From the NCBI RefSeq assembly GCF_025517535.1, contig NZ_JAOPKC010000001.1, forward strand, positions 186,001 to 250,000: a stretch of 64,000 nt of DNA, written 5' to 3'. Shown piece after piece: positions 7,280 to 16,588 of this stretch (within the stretch, counting starts at the first letter, position 1; each line of letters opens with the position of its first letter). Made by a program: the position numbers and the translations under genes. The notes under the pieces were generated by a model, which was not told the DNA's origin, made no database searches, and saw nothing but the letters and a program-made list of their open reading frames with translations. This DNA comes from Halapricum hydrolyticum. Lineage in GTDB: Archaea > Halobacteriota > Halobacteria > Halobacteriales > Haloarculaceae.

Positions 7280-9325
7280 ATGACATGGATATACGACCTC
7301 GTTCCGGCGATCGCGCTCTTGCCGCTGGTATCGTTCGTCGTCGCGCTGTTCGCGGGCAAGTATCTGCCCAAGAAGGGCGCGCTGGCTGGAATCGCCGCGA
7401 CCGGCGGTTCGCTGGTGCTGTCGCTGCTCGTGGCGCTGACGGTTGCGACCAGTGACGGCGCCGACACGGGCTACAACGAGACGCTGTACACGTTCCTCGA
7501 GGGAAGCAGTTCGGCCCCGTTCTCGCTCGAACTCGGCGTGCTGATCGACCCGCTCTCTGCGCTCATGCTGGTCGTCGTCTCGCTGATTTCGTTCCTCGTG
7601 CACGTCTTCTCGCTGGGCTACATGAACGACGAGGGCGAGACCGGTCTCCCGCGGTATTACGCCGGACTCGGCCTGTTTAGCTTCTCGATGCTCGCGTTCG
7701 TGTTCGCCAGCAACATTCTGATGGCGTTCATGTTCTTCGAGCTGGTCGGGCTCTGTTCGTACCTGCTGATCGGCTTCTGGTTCCGCGAGGCCGGCCCGCC
7801 CAGCGCGGCCAAGAAGGCGTTCCTCGTGACCCGGTTCGGGGACTACTTCTTCCTCGTCGGCGTCGTCGCGATCTTCGCGACGTTCGGGACCGGCGCGTTC
7901 GCCGGCAGCGAGAGCTTCCCGCACCTCGCCGAGCAGGCGCTGCACGGCGAGCACTCCGTCAACACGTTCCTCGGACTCGGGGAACAGGCGTGGTTCACCG
8001 TCGTCGGCCTGCTCGTGCTCGGCGGCGTGATCGGCAAGTCCGCGCAGTTCCCGCTGCACACGTGGCTGCCGGACGCGATGGAAGGTCCCACCCCTGTTTC
8101 GGCGCTGATCCACGCGGCGACGATGGTCGCGGCCGGCGTCTTCCTCGTCGCCCGGATGTACGGCTTCTACGCGCTCTCGCCGACCGCGCTCGGCGTGATC
8201 GCTTTCATCGGTGGATTCACTGCCCTGTTCGCGGCGACGATGGGCGTCGTCAAACAGGAGCTCAAGCAGGTGCTCGCTTACTCGACGATCTCCCAGTACG
8301 GGTACATGATGCTCGCGCTGGGCGGTGGCGGTTACGTCGCCGCCGTGTTCCACCTGACGACCCACGCCGTGTTCAAGGCGCTTCTGTTCCTCGGTGCCGG
8401 GTCGGTCATCATCGCCATGCACCACAACGAGAACATGTGGGACATGGGCGGGTTGAAAGAGAAGATGCCCGTCACCTACTGGACGTTCCTCGCCGGTTCG
8501 CTCGCGCTTGCGGGCATCTTCCCGTTCGCGGGCTTCTGGTCCAAAGACGAGGTGCTCTACGAGACGCTGATCCACGGACTGGGTGAGAGCCCGCTGCTTC
8601 TTGGCGGGTACGCCATGGGGCTGCTCGCGGTCGTGTTCACCGGCTTTTACACCTTCCGGATGGTGTTTCTCACTTTCCACGGCGAGCCCCGGACTGACGT
8701 CGCCGAAGACCCCGAGCCGGTCCGCTGGAACGTCAAAGGGCCGCTGGTCGTGCTCGGCGTGCTCGCGACGGTCCTGGGCGCGATCAACATGGTCCCGATC
8801 AAGAAACTGACCGACGCGGACATCGACTTCCTCCATCAGTTCCTCGACGAAGCACCCAGCGGGTTCCTGACGTCGGTTCACCACTACGCGGAACTGCTCG
8901 AAGTGGAAGCCGGCTACGGCGCGGCCGACATCGGCACGACCGGACTGCTGGCCTCGGCGGCGCTCTCGCTGGGGCTGGCGCTCGCGGGCGCCGGGCTCGC
9001 CTACCGGCTGTACAACGTGCCCGAGCCGGTCGAACACACGGACAAACTCGGTCGCGTGAAGACGCTTCTCATGCACAACTACTATCAGGACGAGTACCAG
9101 GTGTGGCTCGCGACGGGATTGACGGTCCCGGTCGCGAAAGCCGCCGATACGTTCGATCAAGGCATCATCGACGGCGTCGTCAACGGGATCAGCAGCGTGA
9201 GTCGCTTCGCCGGCCGTGGCGTGCGACGGATCCAGACCGGCGTCGTGCGTAATTACGCCGCCCTGCTGACGCTGGCGCTCGTGTTGCTCGTTGCCTTCTT
9301 CGGCGTCACAGGAGGGTGGTTCTGA
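7280..9325 (+). CDS. nuoL: NADH-quinone oxidoreductase-like subunit L
   Basis: A 681-aa antiporter-like proton-pumping subunit of the membrane arm with about 15-16 hydrophobic helices. Core motifs include FMFFELVGLCSYLLIGFWF (first conserved membrane Glu), GKSAQFPLHTWLPDAMEGPTPVSALIHAATMV, and VKQELKQVLAYSTISQYGYMM with the channel Lys. The C-terminal part holds the long lateral helix region and a final helix (ALLTLALVLLVAFFGVTGG). It is separated from nuoK by one base and overlaps nuoM (TGATG). Confidence 0.96.
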   Translation: MTWIYDLVPAIALLPLVSFVVALFAGKYLPKKGALAGIAATGGSLVLSLLVALTVATSDGADTGYNETLYTFLEGSSSAPFSLELGVLIDPLSALMLVVVSLISFLVHVFSLGYMNDEGETGLPRYYAGLGLFSFSMLAFVFASNILMAFMFFELVGLCSYLLIGFWFREAGPPSAAKKAFLVTRFGDYFFLVGVVAIFATFGTGAFAGSESFPHLAEQALHGEHSVNTFLGLGEQAWFTVVGLLVLGGVIGKSAQFPLHTWLPDAMEGPTPVSALIHAATMVAAGVFLVARMYGFYALSPTALGVIAFIGGFTALFAATMGVVKQELKQVLAYSTISQYGYMMLALGGGGYVAAVFHLTTHAVFKALLFLGAGSVIIAMHHNENMWDMGGLKEKMPVTYWTFLAGSLALAGIFPFAGFWSKDEVLYETLIHGLGESPLLLGGYAMGLLAVVFTGFYTFRMVFLTFHGEPRTDVAEDPEPVRWNVKGPLVVLGVLATVLGAINMVPIKKLTDADIDFLHQFLDEAPSGFLTSVHHYAELLEVEAGYGAADIGTTGLLASAALSLGLALAGAGLAYRLYNVPEPVEHTDKLGRVKTLLMHNYYQDEYQVWLATGLTVPVAKAADTFDQGIIDGVVNGISSVSRFAGRGVRRIQTGVVRNYAALLTLALVLLVAFFGVTGGWF

Positions 9326-10860
9326 TGTTGATCGAAGCACTGCTGGTCGCGACGCTGCTGGCTGCCGGCGTGGTGTTTTTCGCCCCCGACCGGTACGCCG
9401 GCAAACTCGCTGCCGTGCTCAGCCTCCTGCCGCTCGTCGGCAGTCTCTGGCTGTGGCTGGACTTCGAGGGTAGCGGGAACGCCCTGCTCGACGGCAGCGA
9501 GATCGCCTACGAGACGACGATCGAGTGGATGGACATCGGATACACGCTCCAGTGGCACGTCGGGCTCGACGGCGTGAGCCTGCCGCTGATCGTGTTGACG
9601 ACGATCCTGACGACTGCAGCGATCGTCAGCGCCTGGACGCCCATCGACGAGCGACAGTCGCAGTTCTACGGGCTCGTGCTCCTGCTGGAGTTCGGGCTGC
9701 TGGGCGTGTTCGCGGCGCTGGATTTCTTCGTGTGGTTCGTCTTCTGGGAGGTCGTCCTCGTGCCGATGTACTTCCTGATCGCCATCTGGGGCGGTCCGCG
9801 CCGCAAGTACGCGGCGATCAAGTTCTTCGTCTACACGAACGTCGCGAGCCTGATCATGTTCGTCGGGTTCCTGACGCTCGTCTTCGCGATGGGCGACAGC
9901 GTGACGACGCTCGGTCTGCCCGAGGTCGCACAGGCGCTGCAGGCCGGCGGTGCCGTCGGCTCGATCGCCGGCTTCGCCCCGGAGACGGTCAAGCTGTTCG
10001 CGTTCGCGCTGATGTTCTTCGGCTTCGCGGTGAAGGTACCGGTCGTCCCGGTCCACACGTGGCTTCCGGACGCCCACGTCGAGGCCCCGACACCGGTGTC
10101 GGTGCTGCTGGCGGGCGTCCTCCTAAAGATGGGAACCTACGCCCTGTTGCGGTTCAACTTCACGATGCTTCCGGACGTCGCGACCGACTACGCCGAACTC
10201 ATCGCGGTGATCGCCGTGATCAGCGTGATCTACGGCGCGATGCTCGCGCTGGCTCAGCAGGACCTCAAGCGGATCGTCGCTTACTCCTCGATTTCCTCGA
10301 TGGGCTACGTTATCCTCGGCCTGGTCGCGTACACGACCTACGGGGTCGGCGGCGCGACCTTCCAGATGATCTCCCATGGGTTCATCTCCGGGCTGATGTT
10401 CATGGTCGTCGGCGTCATCTACAACGAGACTCACACTCGGATGGTCGGCGACATGTCCGGAATGGCCGACCGGATGCCCTGGACGGTCGGGATCTTCGTC
10501 GCCGCCGCCTTCGGCTACATGGGGCTGCCGCTGATGAGCGGGTTCGCCGCCGAGGTGTTCGTCTTCCTCGGATCCTTCGACGCGCCGTATCTCTCGCTGG
10601 CCCCGCTGTTCACGGCCGCGGCGATGTTCGGCATCGTCATCGTCGCCGGCTACCTGCTGTGGGCCATGCAGCGGACGCTGTTCGGCGAGTTCGACCTCGG
10701 TACCGACTACGAGGTCGGCCGTGCGCCGCTGCACGACGTCGCGCCGCTTGCGGTGTTGCTCGCCTGCGTGATCGTCCTGGGGGTCAATCCCGACCTCTTC
10801 ATGGGGATGATCCAGGACGCGATCAATCCCATCGTCAATAGTCTCGGAGGTGGTGCCTGA
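9325..10860 (+). CDS. nuoM: NADH-quinone oxidoreductase-like subunit M
   Basis: A 511-aa proton-pumping subunit with about 14 helices. Conserved elements are WFVFWEVVLVPMYFLIAIWGG (membrane Glu), VKVPVVPVHTWLPDAHVEAPTPVSVLLAGVLLKMG and QQDLKRIVAYSSISSMGYVILG. ATG 9325 overlaps the nuoL stop in TGATG; a GTG at 9316 is an alternative start three codons upstream. The gene overlaps nuoN by one base. Confidence 0.96.
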   Translation: MLIEALLVATLLAAGVVFFAPDRYAGKLAAVLSLLPLVGSLWLWLDFEGSGNALLDGSEIAYETTIEWMDIGYTLQWHVGLDGVSLPLIVLTTILTTAAIVSAWTPIDERQSQFYGLVLLLEFGLLGVFAALDFFVWFVFWEVVLVPMYFLIAIWGGPRRKYAAIKFFVYTNVASLIMFVGFLTLVFAMGDSVTTLGLPEVAQALQAGGAVGSIAGFAPETVKLFAFALMFFGFAVKVPVVPVHTWLPDAHVEAPTPVSVLLAGVLLKMGTYALLRFNFTMLPDVATDYAELIAVIAVISVIYGAMLALAQQDLKRIVAYSSISSMGYVILGLVAYTTYGVGGATFQMISHGFISGLMFMVVGVIYNETHTRMVGDMSGMADRMPWTVGIFVAAAFGYMGLPLMSGFAAEVFVFLGSFDAPYLSLAPLFTAAAMFGIVIVAGYLLWAMQRTLFGEFDLGTDYEVGRAPLHDVAPLAVLLACVIVLGVNPDLFMGMIQDAINPIVNSLGGGA

Positions 10861-12380
10861 TGGATCCACTCGTCAACCTGCCCGACTGGGCCGGGATGGC
10901 TCCGATGCTCGCCTTTGCCGTGACGGCGCTGGTGTTATTCCTGCTTGACAGTATCGAACCGGAATCGGACTCGCTGAGCCTGACAGTCCTGACGGGCGTC
11001 GGCCTGATCGGCTCGCTGGCCGCTGTGGTTCTCTCGGGCTGGTTCCTCCTCGAGGCCGGCCCGGTCGAGCTGTTCGCTGGCGCGTACGTCGTCGACGAGA
11101 TGAGTCTGTTCTTCACGGCGCTGATCGGCAGCGTCACCGCCCTGGTCGTGCTCGGCAGTCACGATTACATCGCCGAGACGGACTATCGGGCCGAGTACTA
11201 CTCGCTGGTCTTCCTGGCGGCGACCGGGATGGCGATGGTCGCCTCCGCGAACAGCCTGGCCGCCGCGTTCGTCGCCGTCGAACTCGTCTCGCTGCCGTCC
11301 TACGCGCTCGTGGCCTATCTCAAGCACAATCGTGGATCCGTCGAGGCCGGGCTGAAGTACTTCCTTGTCGGGGCGCTGTCCTCGGCGATCTTCGTCTACG
11401 GGATCAGCCTCGTCTACGGCGCGACCGGGGCGTTGCAGTTCGATATGATCGCCACGGCGATCGACGGCGACGCCCTCACCGGTGGCCCGGGCATTCTCGG
11501 GCTCGGCATCCTGATGGTCATCGGTGGAGTCGCGTTCAAGACCGCCGCCGTGCCGTTCCACTTCTGGGCACCCGAGGCGTACGAGGGTGCGCCTGCGCCG
11601 ATCTCGGGCTTCCTCTCCTCTGCTTCCAAGGCCGCCGGGTTCGTGCTCGCGTTCCGCGTGTTCACCGTCGCGTTCCCGCTCGACGCAGTGTCGGGGACCT
11701 TCGACTGGACGCTGGCGTTCCTGATCCTGTCGATCGTCACGATGACGCTCGGGAACTTCGCGGCCGCGACCCAGGAGAAAGTCAAGCGCATGCTGGCGTA
11801 CTCCTCGATCGGTCACGCCGGCTACGTGCTGATGGCGCTGGCCGCGTTCTCCGGCACCGGGGCGGAGAGCCTGCTCGCGGACGTGAGCAACGACAGCCTG
11901 CTGCTCGGTGCCGGGATGATGCACCTGCTGGTCTACGGCTTCATGAACACCGGTGCGTTCCTGTTCGTCGCGCTGGCCGAATACTGGGGCGTCGGCCGAC
12001 GGTTCGAGGACTACAACGGCCTCTGGCGGGAAGCGCCGATTGCCTCCGCCGCGATGACCGTCTTCCTGTTCAGCCTGGCCGGGTTGCCCGTCGGCGCGGG
12101 CTTCCTCTCGAAGTACGTCCTCTTCATGGGCGTGATCGGGGCCGGCCTGTGGTGGCTGGTCGTCATCGCGCTTGTCAACAGCGCGCTGAGCCTGTACTAC
12201 TACTCGCGGCTCGTCAAGGCGCTGTGGATCGAGACGCCCGAGACGCCACACGAGATCGACTCCTACCCGGCCGGCATCTACGCCGCGGTCGTCGCTGCGG
12301 CCGTCGTGACGGTCCTGCTGCTGCCCGGGTTCGGCGTCGTCGCGGAGGAAGCGATCGCTGCTGCCGGCGCACTGCTCTGA
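10860..12380 (+). CDS. nuoN: NADH-quinone oxidoreductase-like subunit N
   Basis: A 506-aa antiporter-like subunit with about 14 helices. Motifs include VAVELVSLPSYALVAYLKHN (membrane Glu and Lys), AVPFHFWAPEAYEGAPAPISGFLSSASKAAGF and QEKVKRMLAYSSIGHAGYVLM. It is the last gene of the J1-J2-K-L-M-N run. The following flippase gene starts 4 bases after the stop, so it may be co-transcribed although functionally unrelated. Confidence 0.95.
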   Translation: MDPLVNLPDWAGMAPMLAFAVTALVLFLLDSIEPESDSLSLTVLTGVGLIGSLAAVVLSGWFLLEAGPVELFAGAYVVDEMSLFFTALIGSVTALVVLGSHDYIAETDYRAEYYSLVFLAATGMAMVASANSLAAAFVAVELVSLPSYALVAYLKHNRGSVEAGLKYFLVGALSSAIFVYGISLVYGATGALQFDMIATAIDGDALTGGPGILGLGILMVIGGVAFKTAAVPFHFWAPEAYEGAPAPISGFLSSASKAAGFVLAFRVFTVAFPLDAVSGTFDWTLAFLILSIVTMTLGNFAAATQEKVKRMLAYSSIGHAGYVLMALAAFSGTGAESLLADVSNDSLLLGAGMMHLLVYGFMNTGAFLFVALAEYWGVGRRFEDYNGLWREAPIASAAMTVFLFSLAGLPVGAGFLSKYVLFMGVIGAGLWWLVVIALVNSALSLYYYSRLVKALWIETPETPHEIDSYPAGIYAAVVAAAVVTVLLLPGFGVVAEEAIAAAGALL

Positions 12381-12384
12381 TCGC

Positions 12385-13926
12385 GTGGCACCCAACGCTG
12401 ATATCGACGAGGACGAACGGGAGGCTCTGCTCACGATATCTCACGGTGCCGTCGTCACTTCGGGTGCCGTTTCGGCGCAGCGAGCTCTGTCGACCGCGAC
12501 CGAGTTCGTCCTCACTCGCGGTCTCGGTCCCGTCGCCTACGGGGTGTACGCGCTGGCCTGGCGGATCGCCCAGGTTCTGACGCGGCTGGTCACGTTCGGG
12601 AGCGTCCCCGCTCTCCAGCGGTTTCTCCCCGCAGCCGACGACACACAGCGATCACGCGTGGCCGGACTGGCCTACCTGACGACGCTCGGGTTCGGCAGCG
12701 CCATCGCGGTCGCCGTCTGGGTGCTCGCTCCGCTGATCAACGAGCGCACCGTCGCCGAACCGGCGTTCACGCCGGCGATGCGTCTATTTGGGCTTCTTGT
12801 CGGGCTCTTCGGGCTCGTGATGATCGTCGCGGCGACGTTCCGGGCGATCGGCTCCGCACGTGGGGAAGTGCTGTTCAACAAGCTCTTGCGACCGTCGGCC
12901 CGGCTCGTCGGTGCGTTGCTCGCGCTGGCGCTGGGCTATTCGGTCGTCGGCGTCGCGGGCGCGATCGTCGCCTGCACGCTCGCGCTGGTCGTCGTCGGCG
13001 TGCCCGCGTCGATCCGTTCGACCGGTATCGTGCCCCGAGTTCGTGGGATCCGTAGCGAGGCTGGACGGTTCTACAACCACGCCGGGCCGGTCGCGATGAG
13101 CAGCCTCGGGAAGGTGTTCCAGAACCGGATCGACATCCTGCTGGTCGGCGCGCTGCTGACGGCTGTCGACGCCGGGACGTACAACGTCGTGCTCGTGTTG
13201 ATCTCGATCACCTGGATCCCGCTTCTGTCGTTCAACCAGCTGTTGCCACCGGTCGCCTCGGACCTGTACGCCGACGACCGCATGGCGACGCTGAACGCCG
13301 TCTACTCGTCGGTGACGCGACTCATCGTGACGACGGTCCTTCCCTTCCTCGCCGTGCTCGGCGTCTACGGGGAGCAGTTGCTCGGGGTCTTCGGCCCGAC
13401 GTACGCACGCGGGTACGTTCCGCTGGTCGTGTATCTCGGCGGCGTGTTCGTCGGCAGCGCCGTCGGTGCGACCGGGTGGCTGTTGATGATGACCGACCAC
13501 CAGTACGCCCGCATGGTCCTGGACTGGCTGCTCGCTGTCCTGAACGTGGCCCTGACGTACGCGTTTACCGTCAGATTTGGACTGGTCGGCGCGGCCCTGG
13601 GAACCTCGCTGGCGATCGCCACGCAGAACGGGCTCCAGGTGCTACTGCTCCGCCGGTTCGAGGGACTGTTCCCGTTCGACCGGACCTTCCTGAAGCCGCT
13701 GGTCGCCGGCGGCGGCATGATTGCGACGATGCTCGTCGTGCGGGCGTCGCTGTCCGGCCTGATTGCCGTCGGAGCCGGTACGGCCGTCGGCCTCGCGAGC
13801 TACTTGCTCGGTCTGGTCGTGCTCGGTATCGACCCACGTGATCGACTCGTCGTCGCAGAACTGTCGGCCCGATATCGCGAAACGATCGCGGAGACGCTAG
13901 TAGCCTACGCTTCGATCTTCTTGTAG
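12385..13926 (+). CDS. Polysaccharide/lipid-linked oligosaccharide flippase (MATE/MVF superfamily)
   Basis: A 513-aa protein with about 14 hydrophobic segments and the N-terminal signature of Wzx/AglR-type flippases: GAVVTSGAVSAQRALSTATEFVLTRGLGPVAYGVYALAWRI. A middle stretch NHAGPVAMSSLGKVFQNRIDILLVGALLTA resembles the second half-repeat. Such proteins flip lipid-linked glycans across the membrane for S-layer or surface glycosylation. It begins with GTG 12385 four bases after nuoN; an ATG start is not available nearby. Its 3' end overlaps the opposite-strand trxB-like gene by 22 bases. Confidence 0.85.
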   Translation: MAPNADIDEDEREALLTISHGAVVTSGAVSAQRALSTATEFVLTRGLGPVAYGVYALAWRIAQVLTRLVTFGSVPALQRFLPAADDTQRSRVAGLAYLTTLGFGSAIAVAVWVLAPLINERTVAEPAFTPAMRLFGLLVGLFGLVMIVAATFRAIGSARGEVLFNKLLRPSARLVGALLALALGYSVVGVAGAIVACTLALVVVGVPASIRSTGIVPRVRGIRSEAGRFYNHAGPVAMSSLGKVFQNRIDILLVGALLTAVDAGTYNVVLVLISITWIPLLSFNQLLPPVASDLYADDRMATLNAVYSSVTRLIVTTVLPFLAVLGVYGEQLLGVFGPTYARGYVPLVVYLGGVFVGSAVGATGWLLMMTDHQYARMVLDWLLAVLNVALTYAFTVRFGLVGAALGTSLAIATQNGLQVLLLRRFEGLFPFDRTFLKPLVAGGGMIATMLVVRASLSGLIAVGAGTAVGLASYLLGLVVLGIDPRDRLVVAELSARYRETIAETLVAYASIFL

Positions 13927-14816
13927 TCGACGTACTCGCCGCCGCGGAAGTCCTCCAGCAGGTTGATCGCGGCGGTCGTGCCCTCGCCGACGGAGACGTT
14001 GACCTGGCGCTGGCCGCCAGTGAGGTCACCGGCAGCGTAGACCCGATCGACGCCCGTGAACTGGTCGTCGTCGACGTCGAGGTACGACCCGTCTCGCGGG
14101 ATGCCCAGCATGTCGGCGATGTCCGCGCCACCGGCCGCGCCGAGCGCGACGAACAGCCCTTCGAGTTCGATGACGTCGCCGTCCTCGAGCTCGACGCCTT
14201 CGACCATCTCGTCGCCGACGATGTGATCGACGGGTTCGGTGATGATCTCGATGTTCTCCTCCTGGAGCTGTTCCTGCAGGACCTCGTCCATCTCGACGTC
14301 GTTGCCGTTGGTCAGCACGCGGACGTCGTCGGTGTAATCCAGCATCATCATCGCCTCTTTGGCGGCGTAGTTGCCAGCACCGACGATGCCGACCGGCGAG
14401 TCCTTGTAGAAGAACGCGTCACATTCGACGCAGTAAGAGACGCCCTTGCCCTCGTAGTCGTCGACGTGGGGGATCGCCGGCGACTCGTAGGACGCGCCCG
14501 TCGCGAGGATGACCCCGCGTACCTCGTACTCGTCGGCCTCGGTCTCGACGAGGTAGGTGTCGCCCTCCTGGGCGACGCGAACGACCTCTTCCTGGACGAT
14601 CTCCGCGCCGAACTTCGTGGCCTGCTCGCGGCCGACATCGACGAGTTCCGGCCCGGTCGCGCCCTCCGGGAAACCGTAGACGTTCTCCATGAAATCGACG
14701 TTCTCCGTCGTCCCATCGCCCTTGTCGAAGACCAGGGTCTCCTGGTCCGCACGCGCCGTGTACACCGCTGCACTCAATCCAGCCGGTCCGCCACCGATGA
14801 TCGCTACGTCCGTCAT
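13905..14816 (-). CDS. Thioredoxin reductase-like FAD-dependent oxidoreductase
   Basis: A 303-aa flavoprotein of the thioredoxin reductase fold. The N-terminal FAD motif is IIGGGPAGLSAAVYTAR, the redox-active disulfide is CVEC (C129, C132), and the C-terminal FAD motif is GVDRVYAAGDLTGG. The second nucleotide-binding site is divergent: GAGNYAAKEA (146-155) replaces the usual GGGDSAxEEA, and the HRRxxxR signature for NADPH phosphate is absent (LTNGNDVEM instead). The electron donor may therefore not be NADPH. It is monocistronic with a TATA-like AATTTATCC on its strand about 30 bases upstream. Confidence 0.88.
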   Translation of the reverse strand: MTDVAIIGGGPAGLSAAVYTARADQETLVFDKGDGTTENVDFMENVYGFPEGATGPELVDVGREQATKFGAEIVQEEVVRVAQEGDTYLVETEADEYEVRGVILATGASYESPAIPHVDDYEGKGVSYCVECDAFFYKDSPVGIVGAGNYAAKEAMMMLDYTDDVRVLTNGNDVEMDEVLQEQLQEENIEIITEPVDHIVGDEMVEGVELEDGDVIELEGLFVALGAAGGADIADMLGIPRDGSYLDVDDDQFTGVDRVYAAGDLTGGQRQVNVSVGEGTTAAINLLEDFRGGEYVDYKKIEA

Positions 14817-14994
14817 TGTACCTAAAACACAATTCCGTACACGGATAAATTGCTCGGTCCCTTCAGGCCCTTCCCGGTTATGTTCCCCATTTCGGACGGT
14901 ATATTGCCTTGTTCATCGCCCACATACCACATTTATCGTGACCTATCCCACGCGAGTATTGTCTGAAATTGAATTTCTATCTATGGACGAACCG

Positions 14995-15900
14995 TCACAG
15001 CCGGTCGTGATCGTCGTCTGAGTGGGCGCGCACCCACAGTTGTCCGATGCGCGAGAGGCGGGTCCGGTAGGACTTGCCGTGTGATTCCTGTTCGATGTAT
15101 CCCTTGCCGCCGGGCCCGAGCCGGTCGACGTTGTACAGCACCTTCGAGCGGAAGCTGTCGGTGTACTCTTCGCCGAGTTCCTTGGCCAGTTGCTGGGCCA
15201 ACTCGGAGACCGACTCGAACTCGCCGTGTTCGCCCAGTGTGAAGAGGATGACTTCCTCGAAGGGCTTGACGTTCGAGAACGACGCCACCGGTAATTCGAC
15301 GACGTAGCTGCCGTCGATCTCCTTGGCACCGATGGTCGTCCCGCGCTCGTCGAACTCTTCGAGCAGGTCCCGAGCGCTCGTGAGCCACTCCTCGATTCGG
15401 TCGTCGTCGATCTGTTCACCGAGGTCGGCCGCAAGGTCGATCCCCTCGCGCAACTCTTCGGCCAGTTCCGTTTCGAGGTACTTCTCGGGGGCCGTGTAGT
15501 AGGTGTGGATCCGGTCTCGATCGCCCTCGCGCTCGACCATGATCGAGTTGGCAGCCGTCGCGAAAGCAAAGGACACCGGCCGGGGCATCGCGGAGATATT
15601 GACCCAGACTTCCGCCTCGGGACTGTGATCGAGCTCGGCGTTGATCAGCGCGTAGGCTTCCTCGAAGGCCGCGTCGTAGTCGTAGACGTCTGCGAGTGAG
15701 ATACGCTCGGTCTCCGCACCCAGCAAGTTCTGGAAATCGGTTTCCAGCTGGGCGGCCAGTTGCTGTGAGTACTCGACGTTGGCCTCGCTGCCGACCGCGC
15801 CTTCCAGTAGAATCGCCCGATCGACGTCGAGTTGCTCGCGCACCAGCGGCGCGATCAACCGGTCGTAGTCGAACCCGACCGGGACGATGTGGGTGTGCAT
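14995..15900 (-). CDS. CARF-type wHTH transcriptional regulator (HFX_2341/DUF6293-like)
   Basis: A 301-aa protein. The N-terminal half (about 1-150) starts MHTHIVPVGFDYDRLIAPLV and has the Rossmann-like pattern of CARF domains, including the segment VWVNISAMPRPVSFAFATAAN. The C-terminal part (about 215-300) is a winged helix-turn-helix (LFTLGEHGEFESVSELAQQL...). I recall this family as the HFX_2341 transcriptional regulators. CARF domains bind cyclic oligoadenylates or related nucleotides, but no CRISPR genes are visible here. ATG 15900 follows a TATA-like TTTATATAAG on its strand, supporting a leaderless start. Confidence 0.82.
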   Translation of the reverse strand: MHTHIVPVGFDYDRLIAPLVREQLDVDRAILLEGAVGSEANVEYSQQLAAQLETDFQNLLGAETERISLADVYDYDAAFEEAYALINAELDHSPEAEVWVNISAMPRPVSFAFATAANSIMVEREGDRDRIHTYYTAPEKYLETELAEELREGIDLAADLGEQIDDDRIEEWLTSARDLLEEFDERGTTIGAKEIDGSYVVELPVASFSNVKPFEEVILFTLGEHGEFESVSELAQQLAKELGEEYTDSFRSKVLYNVDRLGPGGKGYIEQESHGKSYRTRLSRIGQLWVRAHSDDDHDRL

Positions 15901-16134
15901 ACGCGACACAACGGCCGGACGCTTATATAAATCACCAGTTCTGCAGCCGGTACGGAGCATACCCCTCACGGGTATCGCGGGCCGCATCTCGGGCGATGTG
16001 AGCGAGCGGAACGAGGGACCCCTCTTCCTCGATGCCGGGTCCTGCGACGCGCTCGGCTACGGGACCGGCGAGTTCCCGCTCTGATGACCGCCGGACCGCT
16101 GCGCCACGCTCGATCCCGCGAGTGTCGCGTGATC
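15901..16134. other. Gap with no clear gene
   Basis: Contains the promoter of the minus-strand CARF-type regulator (TTATATAA at about 15924-15931). A short plus-strand open frame through 15887-16084 has no recognisable family or start signal and was not called. Confidence 0.4.
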
Positions 16135-16213
16135 ATACTGGTGGCTATAACATTTCGAAATGATCCGGCACGACGGTGTGCCGGATATCTTACGAACTTA
16201 TAGCCACCAGTAT
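16135..16213 (-). repeat. Inverted-repeat element, family B, copy 1
   Basis: A 79-bp element bounded by perfect 16-bp inverted repeats ATACTGGTGGCTATAA (16135-16150) and TTATAGCCACCAGTAT (16198-16213). Inside are a short palindrome CATTTCGAAATG and a second hairpin ATCCGGCAC-gacggt-GTGCCGGAT, so the whole can fold as a three-way junction. Copies 2 and 3 are at 42322-42401 and 61112-61191. On the minus strand its first base is the A of the TGA stop of the BsuPI-like gene. Confidence 0.85.
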
Positions 16214-16548
16214 CAGGGAGTCTCGAACGGCTCCCGCTCTACCAGAGTGACGTTCGTCGCCGCGAGCGACGCCTCGGCAGTGTACGATCCCGGCGTGGGG
16301 TCGTCCCAGTTCGCCTCGAAGACGAGCGTCTCGCCCGGCGCGAGCGTCTGCGTTTCGATAGCCTGGGTGAACATCCGACCGTCGCTCCAGCGCCACACTT
16401 CAACGCCGTCCTGGTAGACTGCGACGTCAGCGACCATGCCGGTCCGGAACGTTAGGTCGATAGGTTCCGTGTCGGGGTTCGTGACGCCGAACGCGAACGT
16501 GACGCCGGCACGTTCGACCGTGATGTCGAGGGTGGAATCAAGAGACAT
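16213..16548 (-). CDS. BsuPI-type intracellular proteinase inhibitor-like protein
   Basis: A 111-aa all-beta protein: LDSTLDITVERAGVTFAFGVTNPDTEPIDLTFRTGMVADVAVYQDGVEVWRWSDGRMFTQAIETQTLAPGETLVFEANWD follows the pattern of the BsuPI family (Bacillus intracellular proteinase inhibitor). No signal peptide. It starts 40 bases after the stop of the subtilase gene on the same strand, so protease and putative inhibitor are probably one operon. ATG 16548 was preferred over an in-frame ATG 4 codons earlier. Its stop codon is fused to a repeat element. Confidence 0.8.
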   Translation of the reverse strand: MSLDSTLDITVERAGVTFAFGVTNPDTEPIDLTFRTGMVADVAVYQDGVEVWRWSDGRMFTQAIETQTLAPGETLVFEANWDDPTPGSYTAEASLAATNVTLVEREPFETP

Positions 16549-16588
16549 GTCCGAAATCACCGTGAGTACGGGCAGCCGGGCGATATCG

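Noticed and set aside
7211..9340. 709-codon minus-strand open frame opposite nuoL
   Set aside because: Antisense shadow of a complete NuoL; composition (His/Arg/Glu-rich) is unlike any membrane or soluble haloarchaeal protein.
15887..16084. 65-codon plus-strand open frame
   Set aside because: It overlaps the start and promoter of the CARF-type gene, and no family or start signal was recognised.
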